In this document: positions 18,165-25,747 of the stretch, in pieces
How the letters are laid out: each line of letters opens with the position of its first letter
How positions within the stretch are numbered: the first letter of the stretch is position 1
NCBI RefSeq assembly: GCF_000422425.1
Contig: NZ_AULT01000024.1
Span: 1-64,000 of the forward strand
Reading direction: 5' to 3'
From: Oceanospirillum beijerinckii DSM 7166
GTDB lineage: Bacteria; Pseudomonadota; Gammaproteobacteria; Pseudomonadales; Halomonadaceae
DNA length: 64,000 nt
Position numbers and translations under genes: made by a program
The notes under the pieces: model-generated
The model's database searches: none
Seen by the model: the letters and a program-made list of their open reading frames with translations, nothing else
What the model was told of the DNA's origin: nothing

Positions 18165-19058
18165 TTAATCCAGCCAAGGCACGACAAGAACTTCTACCGC
18201 ACCGTAGTTCGCATTACTTTCACCGTAGGCTTTTCTTTCAGCTTCAACAAGCTGCTTAGCCTGAATACGATTACTAGGACCGACTACAAGTAAACTAGGA
18301 ACAAGACCTAAAGGTCGGCCTTTGTCGGACTTCATTTCCGTAATCATGCTGTACGCCTGATTAAAGTTATCTTCTGTCAGATCTGATGTTGCACCAATGG
18401 CCTGCTGCCAAAACCCGAAACCAGCGTTCAGTCTAGCATCGACGCCATATAGATACTCATCGCTCAGAAACACATGATCAGAGGTTCCTGCATCTGTTTT
18501 AGCTTGTAATCTGTAGTCACGTCTGGTTTGTAAAATTAAAGGTTTCAGAGGACGTTTAGTGTCCAACAAAAACCATGGTGCACTGCTGCCCTGGATCAGG
18601 TTTGAAACAGCTTTCTGCTCTCCATCTGAACCTACCATATGGGAGTCATCAAAGAAATTTAGCCCATCATAGCAAGGTGTGGAGAAACCGTCCTTCAGCA
18701 ATGAAAATACAAGCTCATCAGGGTGAGTTGCTGCCGCATACCCCATATCTTCAAACTTAGGGGCCATAATGCCATAAGTATCATCTTCGATTCTTTCGGC
18801 TGGAATAGACTCAGTAGCTTCAAACTTGCGGTTACGAACAACATAGTTCGAAACTTTCATTCTATTAATCTGGCGATCACCGATCCATTCACGTAATCGG
18901 CTAAACTCGCCTAGCCAGCTGTAGTTCTCTTCCGACCCTGAAGACGGCACCTGAGTAGCAACTTTATGCCACAATGGTTGATAGCTGTCGCGCCCTTTAT
19001 TAAATGACGTATTAACAGCGGCATATAAAGATTGAAGTGCTTCTTTTGAAATATCCAT
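18165..19058 (-). CDS. Mu gpT-like major capsid protein
   Basis: 297 residues, close to Mu gpT (about 305). The order of motifs follows gpT: YSWLGEFSRLREWIGDRQI near the N-terminus, YVVRNRKFEATESI, RIEDDTYGIMAPKFEDMG, AAATHPDELVFSLLKDGF, CYDGLNFFDDSH, a WFLLDTKRPLKPLILQTRR strand, LYGVDARLNAGFGFWQQAIG and GLVPSLLVVGPS near the C-terminus. It would be the shell subunit of a Mu-type head. The frame is intact. It lies leftward of the repressor on the minus strand, whereas in Mu the T gene is far right on the other strand. It starts 12 bp after the coiled-coil gene, in scaffold-then-capsid order. No other head gene is present. Confidence 0.88.
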   Translation of the reverse strand: MDISKEALQSLYAAVNTSFNKGRDSYQPLWHKVATQVPSSGSEENYSWLGEFSRLREWIGDRQINRMKVSNYVVRNRKFEATESIPAERIEDDTYGIMAPKFEDMGYAAATHPDELVFSLLKDGFSTPCYDGLNFFDDSHMVGSDGEQKAVSNLIQGSSAPWFLLDTKRPLKPLILQTRRDYRLQAKTDAGTSDHVFLSDEYLYGVDARLNAGFGFWQQAIGATSDLTEDNFNQAYSMITEMKSDKGRPLGLVPSLLVVGPSNRIQAKQLVEAERKAYGESNANYGAVEVLVVPWLD

Positions 19059-19070
19059 TTGATATTTACC

Positions 19071-19637
19071 TTATTTAATTCCCATTTGTTCTAGTAACTG
19101 GTCTTGAGTGGCCGTAATGGCTTTTCTATCTAGCTCACCATACTTACTCTTGATTGGTTCTGATAAAAATCGAATAGACCAGCCAGGGTTCATACCATCG
19201 CCAGCGGCGATTATTTCTCTCAGCAAGTCCAGCAGATCACCGTCAAGCTGTAACTTTTTACAAAGCTGATTGTGTTTTTCTTTCCACAAATCCTTCAGAG
19301 CTTGATTAATAGCTTGTTGTTTGTTGTGAGCAGAAGAATTGAATACCTCTATTCTTTTCTCCAAATTGATAACCAGAAGCTCTGCATCTTCGAAGGTAGC
19401 CTCTGCTACCTTAAGAGCCTTTCGTATACCTTCAATATCCTCTATAGATACAGCCTCTCTTAGCTTGGACTGCTCAATAGATACACCATGCTGTGCTTTC
19501 CTTAGATGCTCTTGTGCTTCCGGTAGCTGCTTATCGGTAATTAAATCAATATCAGATTTCTCTTTTTCGAAAGATGATAGTAGATCTTTGTACTTACTGA
19601 TGCTTTCAGAAAGTAGCTGAGAAGTGTCCTTTGTCAT
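19071..19637 (-). CDS. Coiled-coil protein upstream of capsid gene (scaffold candidate)
   Basis: 188 residues, mostly charged helix from about 5 to 135 with heptad character (SESISKYKDLLSSFEKEKSD, RKALKVAEATFEDAELLVI), then a short more globular tail (IIAAGDGMNPGWSIRFLSEPI). There is no cysteine-rich or catalytic motif. AGGAG precedes the ATG by about 9 bases. Phage scaffolding proteins are typically small, helical, charged and encoded just before the major capsid gene, as here; this is a positional inference only. It could equally be a regulator or an inhibitor of another phage's assembly. Confidence 0.7.
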   Translation of the reverse strand: MTKDTSQLLSESISKYKDLLSSFEKEKSDIDLITDKQLPEAQEHLRKAQHGVSIEQSKLREAVSIEDIEGIRKALKVAEATFEDAELLVINLEKRIEVFNSSAHNKQQAINQALKDLWKEKHNQLCKKLQLDGDLLDLLREIIAAGDGMNPGWSIRFLSEPIKSKYGELDRKAITATQDQLLEQMGIK

Positions 19638-19697
19638 GATTTATGCTCCTAATAAATTTAAAAATAATAAGGGTGATATAGTCTTTAATAGATTGAT

Positions 19698-20363
19698 CTA
19701 GACAGCAGCACCATTAGGAGGTGCATGGTGTAATTCTCGTTGTTGCTCAATGATGCTATATACCCGCTGAGGTGTTAGCCCATATTCTTGAGCCAAGCTT
19801 CTTTGATTGAAGCCATCAAACGCCTGGTAAATCTTTATATTGCGTAATGCCCGCTGCAAACGATCGCTACGAGGCAAGTAAAATGCTCGACCGGATAGAT
19901 AGTTGGACAGGGCCTTACAAGCATCTTTTGCATGTGGATATGCAGCCTCCAGAGTGATGTCAAGGCTGCGAGCTAACTCGCCCTGAATAATAGATAAAAC
20001 AGCCATAAGAGTTTGCTGAGGAGGCAACCCACTCTCTTCTAAGTTGGCGCAAGTAGTCTCCTGATTAGCCTCAATATCACGAAAAGCTCGCTCTAACAGA
20101 CTACTACGAGGCAAGTAGATTTGCTTTCCCCCTAAACAGTGGGCAATTGCAACACAAGAATTCCGCGCATATGGGTATGCCGTATCTAGGGTGATATTGA
20201 GACTTCGAGCTAATTGATACTGTATAACGGATAAAAGATCAGCCAGTGCTTTCGGCCATACATTTGGAGTTCGATCTATAGCTTCAATATTGTTTAGAAT
20301 AGCGCTCAGCTCTGGATCTAAATCATCTAAACTATTTGTTGTATTTTCCTCACTTGAACTCAT
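19698..20363 (-). CDS. Mor-like transcription activator with duplicated core
   Basis: 221 residues using the ATG at 20363, which has AGGAAG at good spacing; an ATG at 20408 has none. Two similar units of about 63 residues (39-101 and 118-181) share the pattern QxxLARSLxITLxxAYPxA, then YLPRSxxLxRAxRxI. Only the second unit is followed by a helix-turn-helix (FNQRSLAQEYGLTPQRVYSII), which matches the C-terminus of the Mor/C family. A normal one-unit Mor-like protein is encoded at the element's other end. Because Mor acts as a dimer, the fusion may form a one-chain pseudo-dimer with a single DNA-reading head. It could activate the leftward capsid operon or interfere with a helper's activator. 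Confidence 0.75.
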   Translation of the reverse strand: MSSSEENTTNSLDDLDPELSAILNNIEAIDRTPNVWPKALADLLSVIQYQLARSLNITLDTAYPYARNSCVAIAHCLGGKQIYLPRSSLLERAFRDIEANQETTCANLEESGLPPQQTLMAVLSIIQGELARSLDITLEAAYPHAKDACKALSNYLSGRAFYLPRSDRLQRALRNIKIYQAFDGFNQRSLAQEYGLTPQRVYSIIEQQRELHHAPPNGAAV

Positions 20364-20503
20364 ATCTACTTCCTGTGAACGGGCTTTGTGTAACACAATC
20401 TTATTCATAGGTAGGTCACAGATCTTTTGAACAAGGTCAAAAAACAGGAGGCAATTGCGGAAAATATTTGCTGAATGGGCTAATAAGAGAGCAGAAGTGC
20501 AGA

Positions 20504-20527
20504 GTTGGCTATTATTCCATAGCCAAC
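20504..20527. terminator. 8-bp hairpin downstream of the basic protein gene
   Basis: GTTGGCTA and TAGCCAAC pair perfectly around an 8-nt loop. There is no long T-tract, so termination is possible but weak; attenuation between the repressor operon and the duplicated-Mor gene is an alternative. Confidence 0.4.
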
Positions 20528-20591
20528 CCTGATTTGTGAGTAAAGCATTTGTAAACTATATACCTTCCTCTAAATTGGAAGCAAGTTACTA

Positions 20592-21209
20592 TCAGATTGT
20601 CTTTTTCTTAGCAAAAATATATGTATAAGTGCGCTGTATCTCATCAGTCGATAACTCAGTAAGCGAGTCAGCTTTAAAATTCTTCTTAATGTATGGCTTG
20701 TATGCATTCGGATCGCCAAGTTGGTTCTTGCTTCGGGCTTTGATTGCTCCTATACGCTTTGCTCTCCACTGGTCATCTTTTGCTGGGGCTGATTTCATAT
20801 TACGCAGTTGGCCCATTTCTTTCTTAATAAACGCGACAACCTTTTTAAATTTTGCTTGTGGGATCATCGCATATTTTGTTACTCCACCGGTTTTATTAAT
20901 TCTGGACCAGGCTGCACCATAAGTTAGTGGTCGTTTCTTTATGCTGTTATGTAATGCAACCCACTCATCGCATAAAGATTTAATTTCTGCCTTCTGTTGT
21001 TCTGAGATTTCGTTAGGCCCAGGATTTAGTACAACAACCTCTTTTACCTTCTTATTTTCCGGTGGTGTGGTTTGAATATGAATATCACCCTGATTGCCAA
21101 TGATGTTGGTGCCACCAAATATACTATGAACATTGTTTGAAGGTGCTTCTGTTGTATTGATATCCCTACCAGCCGCACTCCCTTCCGGTGCTTCGATTTT
21201 CTTAGTCAT
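20592..21209 (-). CDS. Basic phage protein with ORF6C-like C-terminal region
   Basis: 205 residues from the ATG at 21209, which has AAAGGA upstream and follows the repressor stop by 4 bp. Residues about 12-48 are a low-complexity Gly/Asn stretch (SAAGRDINTTE, then GGTNIIGNQGDIHI). Residues about 75-130 (LCDEWVALHNSIKKRPLTYG ... GGVTKYAMIPQAKFKKVVAF) resemble the conserved C-terminal region seen in phage antirepressor-type proteins. The tail is rich in Lys and Arg. The AAGRD motif also ends the neighbouring repressor. A partner or antagonist of the repressor is a reasonable guess, but I do not recognise the family with certainty. Confidence 0.55.
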   Translation of the reverse strand: MTKKIEAPEGSAAGRDINTTEAPSNNVHSIFGGTNIIGNQGDIHIQTTPPENKKVKEVVVLNPGPNEISEQQKAEIKSLCDEWVALHNSIKKRPLTYGAAWSRINKTGGVTKYAMIPQAKFKKVVAFIKKEMGQLRNMKSAPAKDDQWRAKRIGAIKARSKNQLGDPNAYKPYIKKNFKADSLTELSTDEIQRTYTYIFAKKKTI

Positions 21210-21213
21210 TCCT

Positions 21214-21621
21214 TTATCCTTTCTTTTTGATAAACATATCACGCCCTGCGGCATGTCCATTAGAAGCGTTAACCGTCACGCTATTTCCTTGCTCACTTTC
21301 ATCTGATTCCAGTTCACCAGTTAATAGGGATGCCAGCATTTTTTTTCTCTGAGCCATTGGTAATGTCCGGTACGCATCAACCAACATTTGTTCATCTGCT
21401 GCTAGAGATGGAGGTAGATCGGCCTGATTCTTTTTGCCTGTAACTACATAGGTTATGTCCATTCCAAACTCAGCAAAAAGTTCTAGTTGGGCTGCTGTAG
21501 GAGATGACGCCCCCTTCTCCCATTCAATAATAGTGCGCTTCTTAGTGCCTACGATTTCACCCATAGCAGGCTGTGTTAAACCCAGACGCAGCCTTTCTTC
21601 CTTAAAACGTTGTCCTAACAT
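21214..21621 (-). CDS. Cro/C1-type (XRE) phage repressor
   Basis: 135 residues. The N-terminal helix-turn-helix (FKEERLRLGLTQPAMGEIVGTKKRTIIEWEKGASSPT) and a following MDITYVVTG segment are typical of short XRE repressors; a helical part and a tail ending NGHAAGRDMFIKKKG follow. There is no peptidase (LexA-like) domain. I use the ATG at 21621 because it has GGTGAG upstream; a longer frame to 21681 would run into the operator region. It is divergent from the Ner-like gene, the standard lysogeny-switch layout of Mu-like phages, so it probably represses the early rightward promoter. Confidence 0.82.
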   Translation of the reverse strand: MLGQRFKEERLRLGLTQPAMGEIVGTKKRTIIEWEKGASSPTAAQLELFAEFGMDITYVVTGKKNQADLPPSLAADEQMLVDAYRTLPMAQRKKMLASLLTGELESDESEQGNSVTVNASNGHAAGRDMFIKKKG

Positions 21622-21686
21622 GCAGATATTCTCACCAAAATAATTGACAGGTGCAGAAATATGCACCAATATATAACTCAAGACAA

Positions 21687-21703
21687 CGCCTTATACACAG
21701 GCG
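21687..21703. promoter_or_regulatory. Inverted repeat in the repressor/ner switch region
   Basis: CGCCT and AGGCG flank a 7-nt TATACAC spacer between the divergent repressor and Ner-like genes. The size and place fit an operator for the repressor or Ner. No promoter boxes are clear enough to call. Confidence 0.5.
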
Positions 21704-21742
21704 GTTATCAACCTAAATAATTAAGTAAAAGGATAACAAAGC

Positions 21743-21991
21743 ATGCACCCAGAAGAAATCAAAGCATCTTTACGTATTCATGGGTTTACCCAGGCAATGT
21801 TAGCCGATGAATTACAAGTCGCTCAGTCATCAGTACACCAGGCTATCTGTGGGAGTATCCGCAGCCAACGCATTCAGTCTCGTATCAGCGAGATCCTTGG
21901 GAAGTCAGTGAAAGATATTTGGCCGTACCAAGTCATTATTCGCCGTAGTCAGGCACAGATTCAGGCTCAAAAGGCCAAAGCTAAAGGGTAG
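21743..21991 (+). CDS. ner: Ner-like DNA-binding protein
   Basis: 82 residues. HPEEIKASLRIHGFTQAMLADELQVAQSSVHQAI is a helix-turn-helix of the Ner/Nlp (SfsB) type, with the family's closing VKDIWP element. In Mu, Ner is the first early gene and turns down both the repressor and early promoters. It is the first rightward gene after the switch region, with AAAGGA upstream. A basic tail (QAQIQAQKAKAKG) follows. The next gene carries a second, related Ner domain. Confidence 0.82.
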   Translation: MHPEEIKASLRIHGFTQAMLADELQVAQSSVHQAICGSIRSQRIQSRISEILGKSVKDIWPYQVIIRRSQAQIQAQKAKAKG

Positions 21992-21996
21992 CAATC

Positions 21997-22428
21997 ATGA
22001 CTATCGGTGAACGTCTAAAAGAAGTGCGTGAGGCTTTGGGTATGACTCAAGAGGAACTAGGTAATAAATGTGGTGTGACAATGCGTTCCCAAAGAAATTA
22101 TGAAAGAGGGAAACAGCAGCCTGACGCGCAGTACCTGAAAGAAATAGCGTTGCTGGAAATTGATGTCGCTTACATCCTAACAGGCGAAAAGAAGGAAGCA
22201 CCTATCACCGGGATGCACCCTGAGCAAATTAAAGCAGATATCCGAATAGCAGGTACCACACCAGCAAAAATTGCTGAAGAGTTGGGTGTTACACGATCAA
22301 CCGTTTCCCAGGTTATTCATGGCCGAGGGACTTCTGAACGCATTCAACAATACATTAGTGAAGTTATTGATAAACCGGTGTCGTTAATTTGGGCACCGAG
22401 AGAATTGCTAGCCCGGAAATATAAGTAA
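21997..22428 (+). CDS. Repressor-Ner fusion protein
   Basis: 143 residues in two parts. Residues 1-65 are an XRE-type helix-turn-helix (IGERLKEVREALGMTQEELG ... YERGKQQPD ... VAYILTG), similar in plan to the divergent repressor, including the D-x-x-Y-x-x-TG end. Residues 73-133 (MHPEQIKADIRIAGTTPAKI ... SEVIDKPVSLIWAP) are a Ner-type domain closely paralleling the preceding Ner-like protein, including its first residues MHPEQIKA versus MHPEEIKA. The gene looks like a fusion of repressor-like and Ner-like domains after duplication. It starts 5 bp after the previous gene. It may act as a switch protein bridging two operator types; the role is inferred. Confidence 0.8.
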   Translation: MTIGERLKEVREALGMTQEELGNKCGVTMRSQRNYERGKQQPDAQYLKEIALLEIDVAYILTGEKKEAPITGMHPEQIKADIRIAGTTPAKIAEELGVTRSTVSQVIHGRGTSERIQQYISEVIDKPVSLIWAPRELLARKYK

Positions 22429-22499
22429 CTCAGCGCCTTTTCCAATAGATGGGAAAAGCTCCCTTTTAAGAGTACCCATACAGCTTAGGAAGCATTCTT

Positions 22500-22985
22500 A
22501 TGAACAAGAAACTACGCAACTGGGCCATTTATCAAGCATTTAATGGCAACAACTTAGAAGAAGTAGCGCAGGCCTTTGATGTTAGCAGGGATAAGGTGAC
22601 TTGGGTTGCAAGTCAGCCTGCACCCAAGAAGCCAAAAAACTTCAGTGAGCAGGATGCTACACAAGTCACTCAGGCTATCTTCGATGCTAAAGCGCCTGCA
22701 AATAAGCAGCCTGAGAGCCTGCAAATTATGGATGCGCTGAAAGGGCACGTGCTATCTGGCTTAGCACTGGATGATTTAACCCGTCAGCTGGATATGGCAC
22801 CAAGCACTGTCATCCATTATTTAACCATGCTTACAGGCGCAGGAATGGTCACCCAGTTGGAAGATGGCAATTACGCGCTGAGTGTACGCACGCTGCAAAT
22901 AGCACAGGCCTATTCCAATGAAATGATCAAGGCTTCAAATCGTATCAACACACTATCACAGCAAGTCGTTGCTGGTCGCTTTTAA
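22500..22985 (+). CDS. Early-region helix-turn-helix protein
   Basis: 161 residues. The first about 35 (NWAIYQAFNGNNLEEVAQAF DVSRDKV, read through) resemble the C-terminal HTH of Mor-type activators. Residues about 75-130 (DALKGHVLSGLALDDLTRQL and following VIHYLTMLTGAGMVTQLEDG) form a winged-helix-like domain as in IclR-type regulators. Mu-like phages of the B3/D3112 type carry similar regulators between ner and the transposase gene. It begins about 70 bp after the fusion gene and is followed 12 bp later by the next gene. The family is not named with certainty. Confidence 0.65.
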   Translation: MNKKLRNWAIYQAFNGNNLEEVAQAFDVSRDKVTWVASQPAPKKPKNFSEQDATQVTQAIFDAKAPANKQPESLQIMDALKGHVLSGLALDDLTRQLDMAPSTVIHYLTMLTGAGMVTQLEDGNYALSVRTLQIAQAYSNEMIKASNRINTLSQQVVAGRF

Positions 22986-22997
22986 AGGGTAAATAGC

Positions 22998-23987
22998 ATG
23001 ACAAAAGAACACGCAAACCAAGACGTACTGACCGAACTTCAGAATCAAGCTTCAGCAATGCAAAGCCAGTACGGTAAAGAAAGAGATGTCGTAAATCAGC
23101 TGTTAGGCCAAGCCCAAATGGCCGACTCAATTGCTAAGTTTACCTCGACAGTCGCGATTTCAAAGATGGCTTTTGTTAAGGAAAACAAGCTGTACAAAGG
23201 GCTTCACGGAATGAAAGGGCTCGACGGTCGCGATTTAAGTGGTACATGGGAAGAGTTTTGTAAGCTGCTTGGCACATCTGCTGCCAAGGTGAATGAGGAT
23301 ATTCACAACCTACAATCTTTTGGTGAAGAAGCTTTGGAGTCGATGGGGCGTATGGGGATTGGCTACCGTGAAATGCGCCAATATCGCAGGCTTCCTGAAG
23401 ATCAAAAAGCGGCACTTTTAGAGGTCGCCAAAGATGGGGATAAGGAGTCATTTGTCGAACTGGCAGAGGAAGTTATCAGCAAGCATACGAAAGAGAAAGA
23501 GCAGCTGACAAAAGATCTGGAAGAGTCAAGGGCAGATTATGATGCGCTTGACGCAGTAAACAACACTAACTCTATGAAGCTGGAAGAAACCAAGCTGGAG
23601 TTAGAGCGCACCAAACAACGAATTAAGAAAATGAAACCAGATGAAGCCATTAAGGAGATACGGCAGGAAGTCAGCAGTGCAGCCTATGAAGCTGAAGTCT
23701 CGGTAATGAGTGGGCTACGCAAATCGTTTGAAGCACTGAGTGAGCAATCTGATGTTAGCGAAACCGATGAGCGTGCTTTTATGTCGGGCCTGCTGGATAC
23801 GTTGGAGAAAGAGATTATTGCTCTGAGGGAAGACTTCAGCCTACCCAGTCTTGGTGCGGGTGATATTAACTGGATGAACCCTGATGCACTGGCAGAGGCT
23901 GAGGCTCGGTTAGGTGTCGGTCAGGGAACCAGTGGAAGCGATAGCTTTGAAGACAAGGAGCCGTCTGATGAGTCCCGCGATAGCTGA
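22998..23987 (+). CDS. Coiled-coil early protein upstream of transposase
   Basis: 329 residues. The N-terminal half contains a compact region (KENKLYKGLHGMKGLDGRDL, GTWEEFCKLLGTS, YREMRQYRRLPEDQKAALLE) of a type found in phage and plasmid DNA-binding proteins. Residues about 150-215 are a strong coiled coil, and the tail is acidic and Ser-rich (GSDSFEDKEPSDESRDS). Its end overlaps the transposase start by 20 bp, so the two are translationally coupled. It may be an accessory factor for replication or transposition. I do not recognise a specific family. Confidence 0.55.
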   Translation: MTKEHANQDVLTELQNQASAMQSQYGKERDVVNQLLGQAQMADSIAKFTSTVAISKMAFVKENKLYKGLHGMKGLDGRDLSGTWEEFCKLLGTSAAKVNEDIHNLQSFGEEALESMGRMGIGYREMRQYRRLPEDQKAALLEVAKDGDKESFVELAEEVISKHTKEKEQLTKDLEESRADYDALDAVNNTNSMKLEETKLELERTKQRIKKMKPDEAIKEIRQEVSSAAYEAEVSVMSGLRKSFEALSEQSDVSETDERAFMSGLLDTLEKEIIALREDFSLPSLGAGDINWMNPDALAEAEARLGVGQGTSGSDSFEDKEPSDESRDS

Positions 23988-25743
23988 GGTAGTCATGGCC
24001 GCTGTTAGGGCAGCAGAACAGATGGGGCATGGTGGCAAAGGTGAAATTTATGAAAAAGCTCGTCTGCAATTGGGTATTTCTCCCGCTCAGTTTTACCGTT
24101 ATCGGAAGGAATTAACAGTGGAACTCAAGACACGCAAACAACGTAAAGATGCCGGTCAAAGCTGGTTAACCCGTGAAGAAGCGTTGACGATCAGTGGCGT
24201 ATTAATGGAGACCCTGCGTAAAAACAATCGCCAGATGGGTAGTCTGGTTCAGATGGTTAAGGCTTTGCGCAAAGACGGCAAGATCCGTGCTGAGCGGCTG
24301 GATAAAAATACGGGTGAGCTGATCCCTTTATCTGAAAGCGCTATCAGCCGCGCTTTACGTAGCTACGGCTTGCATCCTGATCAATTATTACAGCCTACGG
24401 GGCATAGCACTATGGGGTCCCTGCATCCTAATCATGTTTGGCAAATTGATGCTTCTTTGTGCGTACTTTATTACCTGAAGCCAAACAAGAGAACAGGTAA
24501 CGGGCTGCATGTTATGGAACGAGATAAGTTCTATAAAAACAAGCCTGCAAACTTGAAAAAGATTATGGCGGATAGGGTTTGGTCTTATGAGATCACGGAC
24601 CATACAACCGGGTGGCTTTATGTCGAGTATGTAATGGGTGCTGAGTCTGGGGAAAATCTGTGCTCTGTGTTAATCAATGCGATGCAGGAGCGCGGCGGTG
24701 CTGACCTGATGCACGGTGTGCCCAAGGTGCTTTATATGGACCCTGGTAGCGCGAATACCAGTGCCATGGCGAAGAACCTTTGTAAGGCTTTAAAGATTGA
24801 TGCAATAGCACATGCCCCTGGCAATGCCCGTGCAACTGGTCAGGTGGAGAATGCCCGGAAACTGATTGAGGAGCATTTTGAATTTGGGCTGAAGTTTCGC
24901 CCTGTCGCTGATCTGGAAGAACTGAATAAGCTGGCGGTTCAATGGCGCTCGGTCTGGAATGCTTCTCAGAAGCACCGTAGACACGGCCTGACGCGTTCTG
25001 AGGCTTGGTTAAAGATCAAGGAACATGAGCTGGTGAAGGCTCCTACAGTGGAAGAGTGCCGTAGTTTAGCAATTTCAGGGCCGGTTGAGCGTAAGGTCAA
25101 TGCTGGTCATTACGGCCATTACATTAGCCTGGATGGTGAAGATTACGATGTTTCACATCTGGACATTGAGACAGGCCAGAAGATTCAGGTTGCTCGTAAT
25201 CCACTGGGTAACAAAACCGCATACGCTTTGATGTTGGATGAGAACGGGCATGAGATTCGTCATGAGCTGGCACTGATTGTGAAAAATGAATGGGGCTTCC
25301 CTGTGGAAGGACCGATTCTGGGTGAGAGCTTTAAAGCACCTGCTGAAACTACAGGCCAGAAGGCGAGGAAAGAAATTGAACAGCTCATGACTGAAACTGA
25401 TTCAGTGACTGACGCTGAGCAAGCCCGTAAGAAAAAGGCAATCCCTATGGGTGGAAGCTTTGATCCATACAAAGGTTTGGATGATGCGAAGCTGCCGACT
25501 TATATGCCACGTAAAGGCACTGAGCATGGGCTGAAGATGCCTTCCGTTGAAGCGCAGCTTCTAACCACGACTCAGATTGCAATGCGCTTACGCAGCCGTA
25601 TGGGAGCTGATTGGAAACCTGAGTTCTTTGCTTGGTTGGAACAGCGCCACCCGGACGGTGTTCAAGAATCGCAACTCGGTAGTTTAGAGGAGCAATTGAG
25701 AAAGCCTCACGCGATGGCATTAAAAGTCATTAACGGAGGTTAG
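23968..25743 (+). CDS. MuA-like DDE transposase
   Basis: 591 residues from the ATG at 23968, which has AAGGAG six bases upstream; an earlier GTG at 23914 is less likely. An N-terminal DNA-binding region (SPAQFYRYRKELTVELKTRK) leads to a retroviral-integrase-type core: D161 in VWQIDASLC, D258 in LYMDPGSANTS and E294 in RATGQVENARK, giving a D-x35-E spacing. HRRHGLTRSEAWL and a C-terminal beta-barrel plus helical tail (about 430-591) follow, as in Mu/D3112/B3 transposases, where the tail contacts MuB. It would bind the CGAGAT sites at both ends and carry out replicative transposition. All catalytic residues are intact. Confidence 0.9.
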   Translation: MSPAIAEVVMAAVRAAEQMGHGGKGEIYEKARLQLGISPAQFYRYRKELTVELKTRKQRKDAGQSWLTREEALTISGVLMETLRKNNRQMGSLVQMVKALRKDGKIRAERLDKNTGELIPLSESAISRALRSYGLHPDQLLQPTGHSTMGSLHPNHVWQIDASLCVLYYLKPNKRTGNGLHVMERDKFYKNKPANLKKIMADRVWSYEITDHTTGWLYVEYVMGAESGENLCSVLINAMQERGGADLMHGVPKVLYMDPGSANTSAMAKNLCKALKIDAIAHAPGNARATGQVENARKLIEEHFEFGLKFRPVADLEELNKLAVQWRSVWNASQKHRRHGLTRSEAWLKIKEHELVKAPTVEECRSLAISGPVERKVNAGHYGHYISLDGEDYDVSHLDIETGQKIQVARNPLGNKTAYALMLDENGHEIRHELALIVKNEWGFPVEGPILGESFKAPAETTGQKARKEIEQLMTETDSVTDAEQARKKKAIPMGGSFDPYKGLDDAKLPTYMPRKGTEHGLKMPSVEAQLLTTTQIAMRLRSRMGADWKPEFFAWLEQRHPDGVQESQLGSLEEQLRKPHAMALKVINGG

Positions 25744-25747
25744 ACCG

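Noticed and set aside
21622-21681. Longer repressor starting at 21681
   Set aside because: It lacks a ribosome site and would cover the switch region; the ATG at 21621 has GGTGAG.
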